Source of the DNA: Gordionus sp. m RMFG-2023
Taxonomy: Eukaryota > Nematomorpha > Gordioida > Chordodea > Parachordodidae
DNA: 64,000 nucleotides
Direction: 5' to 3'
Assembly (NCBI RefSeq): GCF_954871325.1
Contig: NC_088775.1
Span: forward strand, 6,053,561-6,117,560
This document shows, in pieces, positions 23,321-36,800 of this stretch. Under the pieces are notes generated by a model. The model was not told the origin of the DNA, did not search any database, and saw only the letters and a program-made list of their open reading frames with translations. Numbering within the stretch: position 1 is the first letter of the stretch; every line of letters begins with the position of its first letter. The position numbers and the translations under genes were made by a program.

Positions 23321-25460
23321 CAGAGGCGAACTGGCGACGCTACGGCCTGTGGGAATTTTTTATAGCGGCCTCATTTATATGGGGCCTTCATCCCCACATC
23401 TCTCATGCGGGCCTTCGACCCGTTTTTACTCGGTCTTCGAACGGTTTCCCTTAAATGGCTTCTTTAATTTACATGATTTTTATTACTTCCTATATAAGTT
23501 CAAACGATTTACATTTTTAGTAAAAAAAAAAATAGTATTATACGATAATCATATATTTTATTTTAAAAAAAATGCACATCTAAAATCATATGCATTACCT
23601 ATATAAAATAATATTCATTGCACATATATATTTTCTAACATATTTACAACCATATTACACTATAAAATCAAATCATACATTACATGTTAAATATAAAAAA
23701 AAATACATACTCGATATATTAAACCAAATAATTATGAATATAAAATTATTGCAGTTATACAATATTACAGAGAAAATTGCTGTACTTTTATAAAATCAGG
23801 CACCGATCATATTGTAAATAATATTAATAAGATTCTAATAATAGAATTAAGAAAATATATAATTTTCACGTAAATAAATCTCTCATTAACTTTGAAACTT
23901 TGCGCAAATATACAGTTACAGGAATATCTTTTAATTCAATTTACGCTAATAGTTCTCGTTCAACTGACATCATTAAAAATGCTTCTAATTTTTCTTGGTT
24001 AATATTAGCTCTCAGCTTATTATTATTTTCGCAATTAACCTGCGTAAATGACTAAGTTAAAATGTATTCATATGCCAAAAATAAATTAGTGTCACTTATA
24101 TGCATATTGTATCTTTTAAATAATTTATACACGCATATTAAACACTTGTTACATTTATTATCACACTCTGATTTATTTTTATATTTTAATATTCCATCTT
24201 CTCCATTTGACTCCTCACTTGTACATGCGATATCCGTCCGTTTCATTTAATTCTGCTACCAAATCTTTGAATACACTGGCAAATGAACATAATTCGTTAT
24301 GAAATTAAACACTCATTATATATGCCAATTGTGCCAGTTTTCAAGGTCTTTTTAGAAATACTTTTACTATTTATTTCATTAAAATGTCTTGAGTGCAAAT
24401 ATTGCACATTCAAGATTAGCTCTCAATTCGCAGAAAGTAGTTCCGACAAGCTGTTTATAATTTGATCAATTATAGGACGAAATAGTTCGAACCTATAGAG
24501 GTCAATCGATACTTGAGGACGTTCATCTTAGCATTTGTCACTATATATTCTCTTCGCTCGACCTATTTTATTTTGACAGAGCATTCTGTACCCTGATATC
24601 TCTTGGATCTTTAAATAAGAATTTTTAAATTAGAAGCCATTTTATTGCTTTATTTTGATTCGATGTAATAATCGATGATACAGAAGATTTAGCATCTTCT
24701 TTCATTTTCCATGTTGACAAAGTACCTAATTAGTTTGAAGATATGACAGTCATTATTTTAATTCAAAATATATCATAGCTGTACTTAGAGTCCTATACAT
24801 AAATTATCAAGTTTTTGTCTCAAATTATTTGTTATCTATTTATAAATTGAAGTGCCTTTATCGTTATTGGGAACAAGCTCTCTTTATTATATTTCCATCT
24901 AAGGTCTTTTTCACGTGCTCACCACCTTCTCTCACCTATTTTTTGCAGTCTTCTCAACTTATTTTGGCCAGATGATATTCTGTTTCACCCAAGCATCCAT
25001 ACTTTTATCTGATTCACCGACCTGGATTTTATTTGATTTCAATGAATTAAGAATAAGAAATGATGGCTATATTATTTCTACAATAAATCAATGTATAAAA
25101 ATATAATATAATAAAATTAATCAAAACTTAGCTTTCACTCTACTCAAACTGAAGCGTGTTCACCTCATTTGAAAAAAAAACAAAGAAAAGTACTATAGAT
25201 TTGTAGCGTCAAGCGACGTTATTGATATATTATGCATTAATATATAGAAACGACATGACTCAAGGAATGTGATATTCAAACCATAGAGATATCATTAAAA
25301 ATAAATATATGATAAGAGAAAATAATGTGAACTTAATAATATTTTTTTTTCTAATTGGCCTCTATTTTGATATTTTCCTCTGATCGGCCTCAAAAATCGA
25401 CATTTTCTTGTGGCCTCATGCGCAAAGTGCCCACCGGGTCTTATGGCAAGTCCGCCCCTG
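23321..25460. mobile_element. hAT-like element with 8-bp duplication, TIR CAGAGGCGAACTGGC
   Basis: The left end CAGAGGCGAACTGGC and the right end, reverse complemented, CAGGGGCGGACTTGCC, are inverted repeats with matching subterminal GGCCT(C/T) blocks. Flanks CCTACCGA (23313-23320) and CCTATCGA (25461-25468) form an 8-bp duplication with one change. The interior is a heavily decayed AT-rich body without a clear transposase. Confidence 0.8.
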
Positions 25461-25468
25461 CCTATCGA

Positions 25469-25864
25469 TCGTTTATTAGACGACGCTATTGACAAACGGA
25501 AGGCAAGTACACCTAACACCGTATTACCATCAATCATCACACACAAAAATTTTTTCACACCTTTAATCTCGAAATAACAAACAGATATATCAGTCAATCC
25601 ACCTTTAGATAGCATTCAACTCCTTCAATTATCTGACATACTTGGTGGTCATGAATGGTTAAAATCACTCCCTAGTCGTAACCAATGCAAATCACCTCGA
25701 TTCAAAGGGTAGGCATGGCTTTAATTGTATATTTGGTCAAGGGACATCAACGCCACTCAGCTGTTAACCATATAATAAATAGAAGCCTAACAGCTGCCCA
25801 CATTCCAAACAATCTTGAACCATCAAACTTATCTCAAGTAGATGGTTTAGACCTGATGGTATAA
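25469..25864 (+). pseudogene. Retrotransposon relic, C-terminal cysteine/histidine region
   Basis: The last plus-strand frame (25742-25864) reads GHQRHSAVNHIINRSLTAAH, then IPNNLEPSNLSQVDG. Non-LTR reverse transcriptase proteins of some invertebrates end with GRH.RH..VN..I.R.L..A.IP..LEP..L.R.DG.RPDG, a close match. Upstream HEWLKSLPS at about 25645 fits the preceding part of the same protein. Several frame breaks show it is dead. Confidence 0.6.
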
Positions 25865-25865
25865 G

Positions 25866-26285
25866 TGATCTGCATCGGGCCTAATTTTTCAAGCCCGGCC
25901 CGGCCCGAAATTTTTTTAGAAAAGTTTTGCCGGCCCGGCCTGAACCTTATTTTTAAAAAGTTTTGCCGGCCCGTACCCAAAATATTTTTAAAAAAATTTA
26001 CCGGCCCAGCCTGGCCCGAATTTATTTAAATATAGAAATTAATCTTTATAATTACTCAAAATAAAAGACATATGTTATATGTCGTTTCGTTTCGTTTCAA
26101 TAAATAAAATCAAATATTTTCATTTTACATAAAAAATTCAATATAAAATTGTTAAATTTAGATATATTTTAAAAAATTTTCAAAGTCCGACCCGACCCGG
26201 CCCGTCCCAAATTTTTTTAAATATAGTAGGCCCGGCCCGGCCCGAACTCGATTATTTTAAATAGAAATAGGCCCGAGCCTGGTAT
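25866..26285. mobile_element. RTCTGCA-family element
   Basis: Begins GTGATCTGCATCGGGCCTAA and ends in GAAATAGGCCCGAGCC. Body of CCCGGCCCG words separated by A/T runs. Internal TTAATC...AAAGACATATGTTATAT is shared with 15110-15170 and 1190-1250. Confidence 0.65.
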
Positions 26286-26945
26286 AGTTGTAAAGAGATG
26301 AAAAGCCATAAATATTGTGCCCATATCGGATATAAGATATGACCAAGTAGGTCATTTCCCAAAGCCCGTAACAATTAAACAAAGGTGCAAGTATTGCTTA
26401 GATGCATATTCAAGAATTATGTGTCAAAAGTGTATTATTTATTTATGTTTAAATAATAAAAGAAATTGTTATTTATCATTTCATATGAAATAAAAAATTT
26501 TTTTAAATGAACTTGCATTTTGCCCATTGATGACATTTGGAATCATTGGATATTTTTTGATAGAAATATTCGAAATAAGTTTTTTTGATAAAAATGTGTT
26601 ATTTGTGTCTATAATAAGTATCTCTTAAAAAAAAAATTTTTCATCGAGGGAAAAAAAGTCGGGCGCTAAAGGGTTAAAAAAAAATATATTTTTACCAAAA
26701 ATTTTACATTTAGACCTTCTTCATTTTTGATTTTTTTATTTAAAAAAAATAAGAAATTATTAATAGTTTTTATAAAATTTTAAGAAAAATATAGTAAATA
26801 TCTTATATTAAATTTAAATTGCATATGCCCTCGAAAAAGGGAGGTAGATTTATTTCCATTAAATTTGATGACACCGATTTCCTTTATCACTTGAAGATAG
26901 CCTTTAAAATTCTGTCCCAACTTCTTGGATATCTTTAGTTATACC
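26286..26945. other. A+T-rich spacer
   Basis: No recognisable gene; upstream remains of the hAT fragment may begin here. Confidence 0.4.
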
Positions 26946-26946
26946 T

Positions 26947-27054
26947 GAAGCTATTTTACTCACCGAGCGCATTTTTAGCCTGAAGAGGACTGCCTGGAAA
27001 AAAGGAGAGAAATCGGATTTAACAACATTAAAGAACGAGCTAATGGTTAAATAA
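26947..27054 (+). pseudogene. hAT transposase C-terminal fragment
   Basis: The plus frame IPEAILLTERIFSLKRTAWK, then LTTLKNELMVK and TAA, matches the ERVFSLMN..W.DERNRL..E..KA.L type of hAT dimerisation domain (ZBED5/SCAND3-like). No TIRs were identified for it. Confidence 0.6.
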
Positions 27055-30000
27055 TGTATAATATGTCATGCCAGGAATATTATAATCTCAATAACGACGA
27101 TAAACATTTAGTTCTATTATTTAAATCTCAAATAAAATATAATTATGTTTTAGCAATGGCGCCATAAAATTTATTGTCAATTTTTGACTGTAAAGATGGA
27201 CAAATCTGCTGCATAATTTTGTGAATCTTTGTTAAGATTCTTCTGATTGCAACTGCACATTCTACATATGAAATCATTCCTAAATATACCTCTGCCATTC
27301 GTTATTGAAAAAAATTTTCAAAATGTTAGGACTATTTAAGAAATATTTTTTAAAGGTTTATAAAATTTTAATATTCTATCGATGGCGGGTATTAGGAACA
27401 TATCGCAACCAACATTGTGCTGACTCACTTCATACACTCTGTTTTTACCAAATTCACTGAGGCATTATCAGATCAGAAAGCTGACATGCAATTTATTGAT
27501 CATCTAGAATCTGATATATTTACCATTATATGGTTAGCTATGTCTTTGGATTTTTCACTATTTGAGGGGAAAAAATTTAATAGTTTTATTGAAACGACCT
27601 TAATTTTGTTGAAATAGCGGAAGATCAAGGGGAATATTTCCCTTATTAAATGCATCTGTTAGAATTGCATATATATGCCCATCTTTCAAATCGTTAAAAA
27701 TTGACCTCCTGGATTTAGGTCTTAAAACATTAATGATAGCCTTGCTCATTTTTGTTCTACAAGTATAATTTTCATTTATATTAGAGTCGTTATTATGGAA
27801 AAAAGATTCTACCAAGATTGTGATGATAAGTATCTCTGTGAATGTTGTACTACATTGCCGCAACTGTAGTTGCATCTGTATTTTATCTTATTTTGGAGTA
27901 TCTTATTATGTATTTAAACGTGATACTTGATTAAGCGCCTATCCCTATAATATTATACACACACATGAGGGACATTCGCATAAAATATATTTTTAATTGT
28001 AAAATTAAAATCGTTTTTTTATATTTAAAAAAGATCGTTGGTGTTTTTTATATTTTAATAAATCAAGATGTTATTGTATTTTGAAAAATAGTTACAGACT
28101 TTGTATATATATAAACTAATTATAAAAAACAATAGGCGGATAATTAAATCAATTCAAAATCCCGGCCGAAGGCTTCCCGCAAAATTTTTTTTTTTTAGCA
28201 ATTTTAATATTACTACCGCAATTTTCATGTTTCTCCCGCATAATACCAAATTCTCCCGCAATTTAAAAATTTGACCTGGCAACCGTGAGTATGAACCAAA
28301 AGTTATTAGAATTTCAAAAATTTGAATCAAATTTAGATTGAACAAAGAATCTAAAGAAAGCAATTATAATAAAAAAATTAAATGAAATATCTTAAAAAAA
28401 TATTACTATCATTATTTATAAAATCAACTTTTTTCCTATTTCAAAATATGAGGATTTAAAGATAAACGGCTAACTCGATATTTTAGCCAAAAGAAAATTA
28501 AGCTTGGAAACTTTTCCGACAGATGACATAACTTGCGGCAACTTTGAAAATGTTATATCAAAATGAGATGGATTGGGTATGGTAAAATTTAAAACAATTA
28601 GGATAGCTAATTATTTTCATCAAGCCGCGAATAGGTTGAGCTATTGTTTAATAAAAAGATTATTTTTAATGCTGTAAAAAAAATAAAAATAATTTTTAAA
28701 AAAATATAACCAAAAAAATGATGTATTTTAATTTAAGTTTTATTTTTATTATTCATGACATGAAGCCACCCAAGCTCAATTACATTGTTATCAAATCAAA
28801 TGAGAATATAGTATATTAAAAAAAGTTAACCAAATTCCAATATTTAAATAATTAATAACCTTAAGGAATTTTAGAGCTATAATATACAAAATTAATTCAA
28901 CCAATTTTTTTCCAAATATTTATAGCATGGTCAATATCGTAACTTGAACTGCGAACTCATTGGAGGAGCATCATTGAAATTAGAGGGGGGGGGGTAGTTA
29001 GTTTTGAAATAATTATCATTATTTGAATAAAATTGGAACGGGATGAATGGCATTTTCTTTTTTTATTATTTATATTTGGTAGGAGGTTAAAAGTTTTGAG
29101 AGGGTTGTTATCATTTATAGATATGTATACAAGCCCCTGATTATATTCTCCGCAGTCCTTTTCTTAAGTTAAAATAGGAAATGGTATAGCAAGTATTATC
29201 TTATATTAATAGATCCCTTTAGGTCATATTTTTTTATATCTAATTTACATATAGAATAAATATCCTTACAAAATAAATTTCATTATAAAAAGTTTTTTAA
29301 AAAATGATTTTTTTATTTATTGAATATGTGAAGGAAAAAGTAGAGCATTGCCATATCATATCGTCTAAACCAATAATTTGTTTGTTAAATATATATATAA
29401 CTGAAGTGTAAAATTTTAAAAGAATCACTGATTTGGACAAAGACTGGTTAAAAATAACCATGGAAAAAAAACATCGGACAAAAACACCCCAATATAAAAA
29501 AATTTACATGCTTTAATAAATAAAAGGAAAATGTAATCCTCGTTTTAAACTTTGCCCTTTAGTGTAATACTTGAGTATTATTTTATAATAATATTTTTCT
29601 AATAATGTTGCTCATCAAAAATGATCATATTTGTAATGGAAAACAACTATATGACTCAAGGGCTTGGAATATGAATTTTAAAATAATTTTATAATGCATG
29701 ACGAAAGGTATTATTTTTGAAATATTAATCGTGGGATTGATATGGTAGAGAAAGACTGCGTCACATAAAGAATTTGTAAAAACCTTCATAAAATCTGTAT
29801 CTTGATGAATGAGTCTGTATGTAGCTAGCTAAATTTTATACCAAAGTAGACCTTCCTATATTTTTGTCACAAAAAAATAATGCAAATATAAAAAAATTGG
29901 GACTATTATTATAAAAACAAACAAAATTTTTATTATTGTAGATAGGAATTTAAAAAATTAAACATTCAATGTTATATTAATAGCGATTCCTTTAAGATAA

Positions 30001-30560
30001 TCGAATCTTGATCGATTTTCAAAGTCAACAATTGTTACTATTCTCGCATTAGATATTTTTTTCTCGAGGTAGAGGGTGTTTCACCAGAATTATATTGAGC
30101 AATTTTTAATCAACCCTTGTTGTTTTTTTAAGCCTAGAATATAAATTATATAGTTTATTAGTAAATCTTTATACTTTTTAATTCATTAAATAATAGATAT
30201 ATAGATAACTTGATATAAATTTCCACATGTTTATATGGTGACTAGTTATGAGGGAACTGAAGCATCTATGCTACCCTTCAACCGCATTGTTGGTTTTCGG
30301 TTCCCCGTTATTGGTAACAATTCCGTAGTTCAATATTAAACAAAGCAGGTAGTCTGCCTCTTCCAAACGTTTTACCAATGTAAGCTTTCAAAAGTTTCAA
30401 TTAGAGGATGAAGTAACAATTGATTAGTAGAATAAAATTGAAATTTTAGTAATTCAAATGTTTCAACTACATTTAAGGGTGGCACAAATGCCAAGCAAAC
30501 CATCATTCTAAGTTGTATATTAAATTATTTCTGAGATATTTCTGGATATTTTTGAATGGG
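27055..30560. other. A+T-rich region without recognised gene
   Basis: Short frames at 27417-27617 (+), 27600-27875 (-) and 28154-28363 (-) are open but carry no domain I know. A G-run near 28984 and CCCGGCCGAAGG at 28161 suggest decayed repeat ends. Confidence 0.4.
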
Positions 30561-30571
30561 GAAACACTTCA

Positions 30572-31464
30572 TTAAAAGCTTTTACAATCCGTCATAATTT
30601 TTTTCGGATTTGATATTAAGTTGTCACCTATAATAGTAAATATTCTTTTATATGTTTCATAATCCTTTCTATTGGTCAATATATATATGAGAGGTAAAAC
30701 ATTATTATTTTTAATCCCATGAATTGTATAAATATGCGTAAATAAAGGTGGCGACGATTTAAATATACCATCAGAAAACCAATGTTCGCATGAAGCTAAG
30801 AAGGCCAAATCTTTTCTTGTTCCAAATATGATAACACGGTCTAAACCTAGCACATATAATAAATAAATAAGCAATTATAATAAAGTGTTTCTTATCGGGC
30901 AGCTTATCGCAATAAAAATAAAGTGTTTCTTATCGGGCAGCTTATCGCAATAAAAATAAAGATTTAGTTATTGTTCAAATTTATAGAAAATCTTACCGGA
31001 CCATCATCATGAAGTATGAAATTCTTATACTTATCTGTAATTGAATATTCATGCGGAATTACCAGCTCAATAAGGCTGCTAGAATTCGGAGGTGCAAAAT
31101 TTGAACTCCGCGTTCGGTGAATTTTGTTTCATAAGATTCGGTGATGGTAGTGCCATTGATATAGAATCACTTAATTGAGATACGTGTTTCGCCACAATAA
31201 AGTTTGGAGTTTCCATAGTATTATTCAAAGCTTCATTCTTAATTGAATTGATTATTTTTTGGTTTCCATTTCGATTGGAATTTCTGGATGATTGTGTATT
31301 TCTTTATTATCTTTTATCTTACCATTTTTTTTTGTAAGTCGTAAGGGACATTTAAATATATCTTGATTAAGGCATCTATAATAATATGTATCTGAGACTA
31401 CTTTATCCAGGCGGAACAAATAATTTTTAAAGGTTAAGATCTCCTTATTTTTGCTTGATAACAT
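30572..31464 (-). pseudogene. FLYWCH zinc finger plus MULE transposase, partial
   Basis: On the minus strand, 31464-31252 encodes a FLYWCH finger (FKNYLFRLDKV...YYYRC, a KCPLRL segment, then IHNHPE). After a decayed linker, the segment IELVIPHEYSITDKYKNFIL...HDDG leads at about 30998 to a GTAAGA donor-like site. 30847-30572 then encodes GLDRVIIFGTRKDLAFLASC and HWFSDGIFKSSPPLFTHIYT, the N-terminal part of a MULE transposase domain (the DGTFK aspartate is present). The catalytic C-terminal half is missing and frames are broken. A 38-bp tandem duplication (30882-30960) lies between the two parts. Confidence 0.75.
30882..30960. repeat. 38-bp tandem duplication
   Basis: Two exact copies of AAAGTGTTTCTTATCGGGCA followed by GCTTATCGCAATAAAAAT. 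Confidence 0.9.
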
Positions 31465-31479
31465 ATTTTATAAGACACC

Positions 31480-32860
31480 GAAATAAAGAGGAAAGAATGG
31501 CGAAAATATTTATAATTTATAACCAAAGAAATGGCACCAGTCAGACGAGAAAATATTTTTTTTAAATTTCGGCAATATTTTTTTTTTAATAGTAATAATT
31601 TAATATGTCAGTAATTATTTGTTAATTTTTAGTGTAGCTATTTTTCTATTATATTTTAAAATTATTTAAGATTCAATAAGAACCCATATCTAAATATTAT
31701 ATTTAAATTAATTGAAATTAATGCCGAGATATTATACTAAAATTTTTATCACGCCCCCCCCCCCAACCTCCTCCAAATAAATAGAAAAGATAAAAAGATA
31801 TAATAAGATTAATAAATATTTTAAATTGGGAAAATCCCTAATTTCACAGATGTAATTTATTTTTGAATTGCCATTCAAAATTGATATTCTAAACAGTAAT
31901 GTTGTATACTTTATTCATCTACACTGTTTAAGAATAGTGACTGCCAAAACCACGGTTGTGCATTTGACCGGTCAAATATGGTTAAAATCAAATAAATATT
32001 TTTTTATATTGAATATCATCATTTTCTTTAATATTTTTTAATCAATTGTCTTTTTATCTAAATCTTCAATCGATTTCTGTTTTAGTAAGATTATTGACAC
32101 AAATTGACCAATTTATTTCTGAAGAAGAAGTAGATCTAGGAATTGTTAGTAATGTCACTTTTCTTAATGGCCATGGTGGTCAAAGCTAATTCCACTGCTT
32201 GAGATATTGCTTCTTATGGAAGTTCTTTCGCCATGCTTTTCTATTAAACAAGCCGCTTTTATTTCTGAAATTTATGATATAACTTGAAATATTTTGATCA
32301 CCACCTTGTATGCCTAATCCTTTTATTATATTACACACTTCATTAATTTCACTATGATCAAAATTCTCTCCTTAATATTAAGAACTCAATAAATAGCAGC
32401 ATTGTGATCACATGTATTTATATCGTTTTTTCTTTTTCAAACATATTTTTATATTCAGATCTTATATGACTAACCAAAATCTAGTCATTTGACTGGTCAA
32501 TTGACTGACTTGCTAACCCTGGCCAAAATTGATTGATAAATTTATAAATATTAACTCATCAGACAATAAATAGGAATGCTACCCAGATATCAATTTCGCC
32601 AGTAAATATCTAGATTTAACTAATAAACTCAATGATTAATATATTGATAAAACTGAGTTCCTTGTGCGCGATTATTATAAAATATGAACTTCGAAGAAAA
32701 GGATAGGATAGCGAAAAAGTGTATGAAACACGTTCTAAATTTATTAATCATTATATAAATTTTTTAAGGTTAAAAGAAAATTAAAACTATGTGAGTTAAA
32801 AAAATATTATTCAAATAATATAATTATAAAAAAATGATTCAAAATAAATTAGTCATTATT
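31480..32860. other. A+T-rich region
   Basis: No gene recognised. A C-run at 31755-31764 may mark a repeat edge. Confidence 0.4.
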
Positions 32861-32864
32861 CGCA

Positions 32865-33310
32865 ATTATCGCGATATTAAATTCTCTATAATATCTTCGC
32901 GATATATGTTTCGCGATAATAGCTTCACTATAAAATTTTCGCGATTATTGATTCGCGATTAAAGTTTCGCGGTAATGTATTAGCTTTAAAGGTTTCGCAG
33001 TAAATTCGCTATAAAATTTTCGCGATTATTGATTCGCGATAAAAGTATCGCGGTAATATATTCGCATTAAAAGTTTCGCGATAAAGGTTTCGCTATAAAA
33101 AATTCGCGATATTTGTTTCGCGATATTGTATTCGCGGTAATGTATTCGCTATAAAGGTTTCGAGATAAAGGTTTCGCTCTAAAAAATTTGCGATATTTGT
33201 TTCGCGATATTGCATTCGCGGAATAGTATTCGCTATTATGGATTCGCGATAAAGGTTTCGCTATAAAATCCATTCGCTATAAACGACATTCGCGATAAAA
33301 GTTTCGCTGA
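32865..33310. repeat. Short-unit satellite based on TTCGCGATAAA
   Basis: About 450 bp of 11-16 bp units around TTCGCGATAAA / TTCGCTATAAA. It contains CATTCGCTATAAACGACATT, the counterpart of CATTCTCTATAAACGACATT in the satellite at 236-805. The minus-strand open frame through it is an artefact. Confidence 0.88.
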
Positions 33311-33384
33311 ATTGACATGTAACCGTTTTTTTAGAACATGACCTAAATTTTAAAATACCCTAATTTCAATGAATGCATTATTAC

Positions 33385-33850
33385 ATTAGCATCACTAGAG
33401 GGGGGAGCTTGAGCCCCCTAAAAAATTCCAAGACCCCCCTCAAAATTTTAAATTTCATATTTTATACCAAGTGTAATTTTGATAACTAAAAAAAGTAATT
33501 TTGAAAATGTTATAAAAATTTTTTTGAGTCCCCTAAGATTGTAAAGGCAAGTGACACCCCTTCATTATCATAACATATTATTTGGTAGGAATATGAGTTA
33601 GCTTATAGAATGTCTAACCCTTTTAAATTAAAGCAGGAAATTATCCAGAAATAAATTATATTTAAAAAATAAACTATGTTAAAATTAGTCAATATTTAGC
33701 AATTTATATTATTATAGGTCAGTAATTAAATTATAAATATCTATAGCAATTTATTGCTATAAAGCATTAATGTAATAGATAAAATACCCCCTCCTCCCTT
33801 TTAAATGCTTACCCCGAAACCCCCTTTAAAATATTTAATGTTTTCTATTT
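33385..33850. repeat. Old dispersed repeat upstream of RRS1
   Basis: 33575-33840 aligns by eye with 51535-51850 (TTTGGYANGAATATGAGTT, AGAATGTCTAA, TATTATAATAGGTC-like blocks, ending in CCCC-rich lines). The preceding 33390-33560 has AGGGGGGAGCTTGAGCCCCC and a GAGTCCCCTAAGATT end. The family is unknown. The RRS1 promoter must lie in or just beyond this repeat. Confidence 0.5.
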
Positions 33851-33899
33851 TTCTAGTTTATTTATCGGGAAAACCATACCCGTAAAAAAATTCAGGAAT

Positions 33900-36800
33900 A
33901 TGGAAATAGAAAATTGTATATTTGATATAGGCAATTTATTGGTTTATAATCCTGCACCCATTTTTTCAAACATAAAGTATTGTACTTATAAATTTATCTA
34001 TATTATATTTTCCTTAGAAATTATAACGATATAATAAGGGATATAACTCATGCCAATGTCAAGCAATTACTCAATAGGATTAACAAGGCATTAAAATATT
34101 TTATAAATATATGATCTAAATTATATAATAGCTGGAAAGTGAACGGAAAGAAGATGTTATTGTTGTTAAGGTATATTTAAATATATATATAAATATTAAG
34201 TTATTATTTTAAGTTGCCTCCATGTGAAACTCGTCTTCCAAGAGAAAAAAGAGTACTACATACTTATCTAAGATTTTATATTAAATTATATAAATTTAGA
34301 TTCCAATAGCTAAACCAAATACTAAATGGGAGGCTTTTGCTAAATCAAAAGGTATCAAAGATAAAAAGAAAGAAAGAATGGTATTTGATGAAGTAACCAA
34401 ATCTTGGAAGCCAGCTTGGGGATATAATAGAGCAAATGATGAAAAAACTAAAAATTGGCTTATTGAATTACCAGATAATGCAAGTTTGCTTATATAAATT
34501 CATTATTATTATATTTGATTACAATAAAACTTTTAATGTTTATGATTTACTGCACAATTAAATTCTTTTATTTTATTATTTAAATTAATTTATCTTTTTT
34601 TATGAAGCTAATTGCTTTCTATTTTTATAGCAACATTGTTTATGATAATAATTTAGAACACTTATTTCTTTTTATATATATTAGATAACAACTTAGCATA
34701 GACCAAAGCCTGGTCCATTATCTGGGCTGGGATTTTAGGCTAGTCTAGACATTTTAAAAAATATTAGCCCAGGCTGAACTAAAGTTTTAAAAATATTTTT
34801 TTGGTTTTCAGTACAAATCATAAATTTTCCAAATAATGATCAATGTTTATCTAATGGATTATGCTAATTTTTGATTAATCTCCACTTGTAAAATGATTGG
34901 GATCTTCTCAATAGCTAGACATACTTTTATGCTCTTTCAAAACTAAGATAAACCAGAGGCCATGAAGGGCTGTAAGCCTTGAACAGATATCTGGTAAGTC
35001 TCTTATCGATGAACCATTAAGAGAGACCTTAGGATATAGATTTTGATGCAACCCAGTGACATAACCATAATAGAATTAAAAGGGGCTGATATCAATGCCA
35101 CTCTAAATTATTAAGCCTCCTGCTCCTAGCTTGTATATCTAATATTCTATAACTTTTCATTTTTCAACATATGATAGCCTAAGACCTAGCAGCATGACCA
35201 CCATCTCCTGTCCCATATGAAAATCTCTTATTTGGAATTATACATGTGTCCCATCATTCCCTTCCAATATAAATAACAACTTGCTCACTCTAGCAGATAT
35301 TAAGGAATATCAACAAATATAAAAAAGCAATTTTATATTCTACCAATTGAAACTTCTGTCAATAGACAGTTTCCATATATCACCTTCAGTTCATAAAAAA
35401 AAATTTAGCTCACAGAATAAAATTACAAACAATCGAACCTAGGGATTAGGTCGAATGTACAATTAAATAATTTTTTATTGTTTTTTTAACACAATTATGT
35501 TTTTCTTAAAAAATTTTTCCATTTTGGTTCTTAAAATTTTTTTTATATAGCTTCATGCAATGTTATTAATTTTATACAACTTTATAATTGAGCTGATACC
35601 CTTTTTGTTTTTGCAATAAATCTTATTTCTAAATATAATTCAATTAAAAAAATTAGATTGAGAAGGTATAAATTATCAATTTTTTCTGCAAATTTCATGA
35701 AATTCTATCAACAGGGTCCATATGATTTTCCAGCAAATTAATTAAAATAATTCAAAGAAAATTGGTCTTCTCAGGATTTTTTTATTGATTTTTAAATATT
35801 AACATTTATTGGGTTGGGTTCTGGGCCAGGTTTGCCTGAATAATACTAATAAAAGTATTATTTACACGATCTGAGGAAAATATTCTTTGAACAATCTGAT
35901 TTGAGTTATTTTTCTTCTTCAAAGATCTAAGTCCTATCCGAAATTTGAATTTAGCAATCGGTCTAATCAAATCCGATATTTTTTTAAAATATATATTAGG
36001 TGTAATTTAAATTTTTCGTATTTTTTTCTCGTTTTTTTTGTTTTATTTTACTTTTTCGGCTGTTTTTAATCGAAGCTAAGCGGTCAGCTATTTAGTAATA
36101 AGTTGAACCGCTACACACCATAAGGCTGTGTCCAGGTTTAACTTAATATTTAAAAAGCCGTTTAATAACACCCCACTTCTTAACAATGTTACTTCTTTTG
36201 CATAAATATATATATAGATCATTTACCATCACTTAAAAACTCGAATCTAATTATTGATTAAAATGTTTTTTTTAATCATATTGGGGTACATAATGCCATC
36301 TACTACAAAGATGCCTATTTTAATTAAAAAAATATTATGAGGCATGCATATACAAAAGTTTATAATAATTATTATAAACCTGTTTTTATCACATTATTAT
36401 CAAATTTTTCTTATTAATATATAGGATATAAAAAATATATCTCTCCTGAATATTTTTTAAAAATGTCATTTACTAGGTCTTGCAGTGAGGACCTTATGTA
36501 TCTAAATTTTAATTTAATTATTTAACACGTATAGATCCTTTTGATGATGCCTTCGCCTTGAAACAGCAAAAAAGAGTGGCTAGCGATAAAAAAATTGAAA
36601 GAGCTCAAATGAATAACGCGAAAAGAGCAAAAATAGCGACCGGTTTGAATCAACCCTTCAATCAAATATCAAGCTCCTTTTCTTCCAATAAAGAAGTTAT
36701 TCACCCCTCCCCCCCACCTAAAAAAAAAAAAAATTTTTTTATTATAAATTTGTAATATAATATTTCCATTTTTTCTTAAAAAAAAATAAATTTAAGCATT

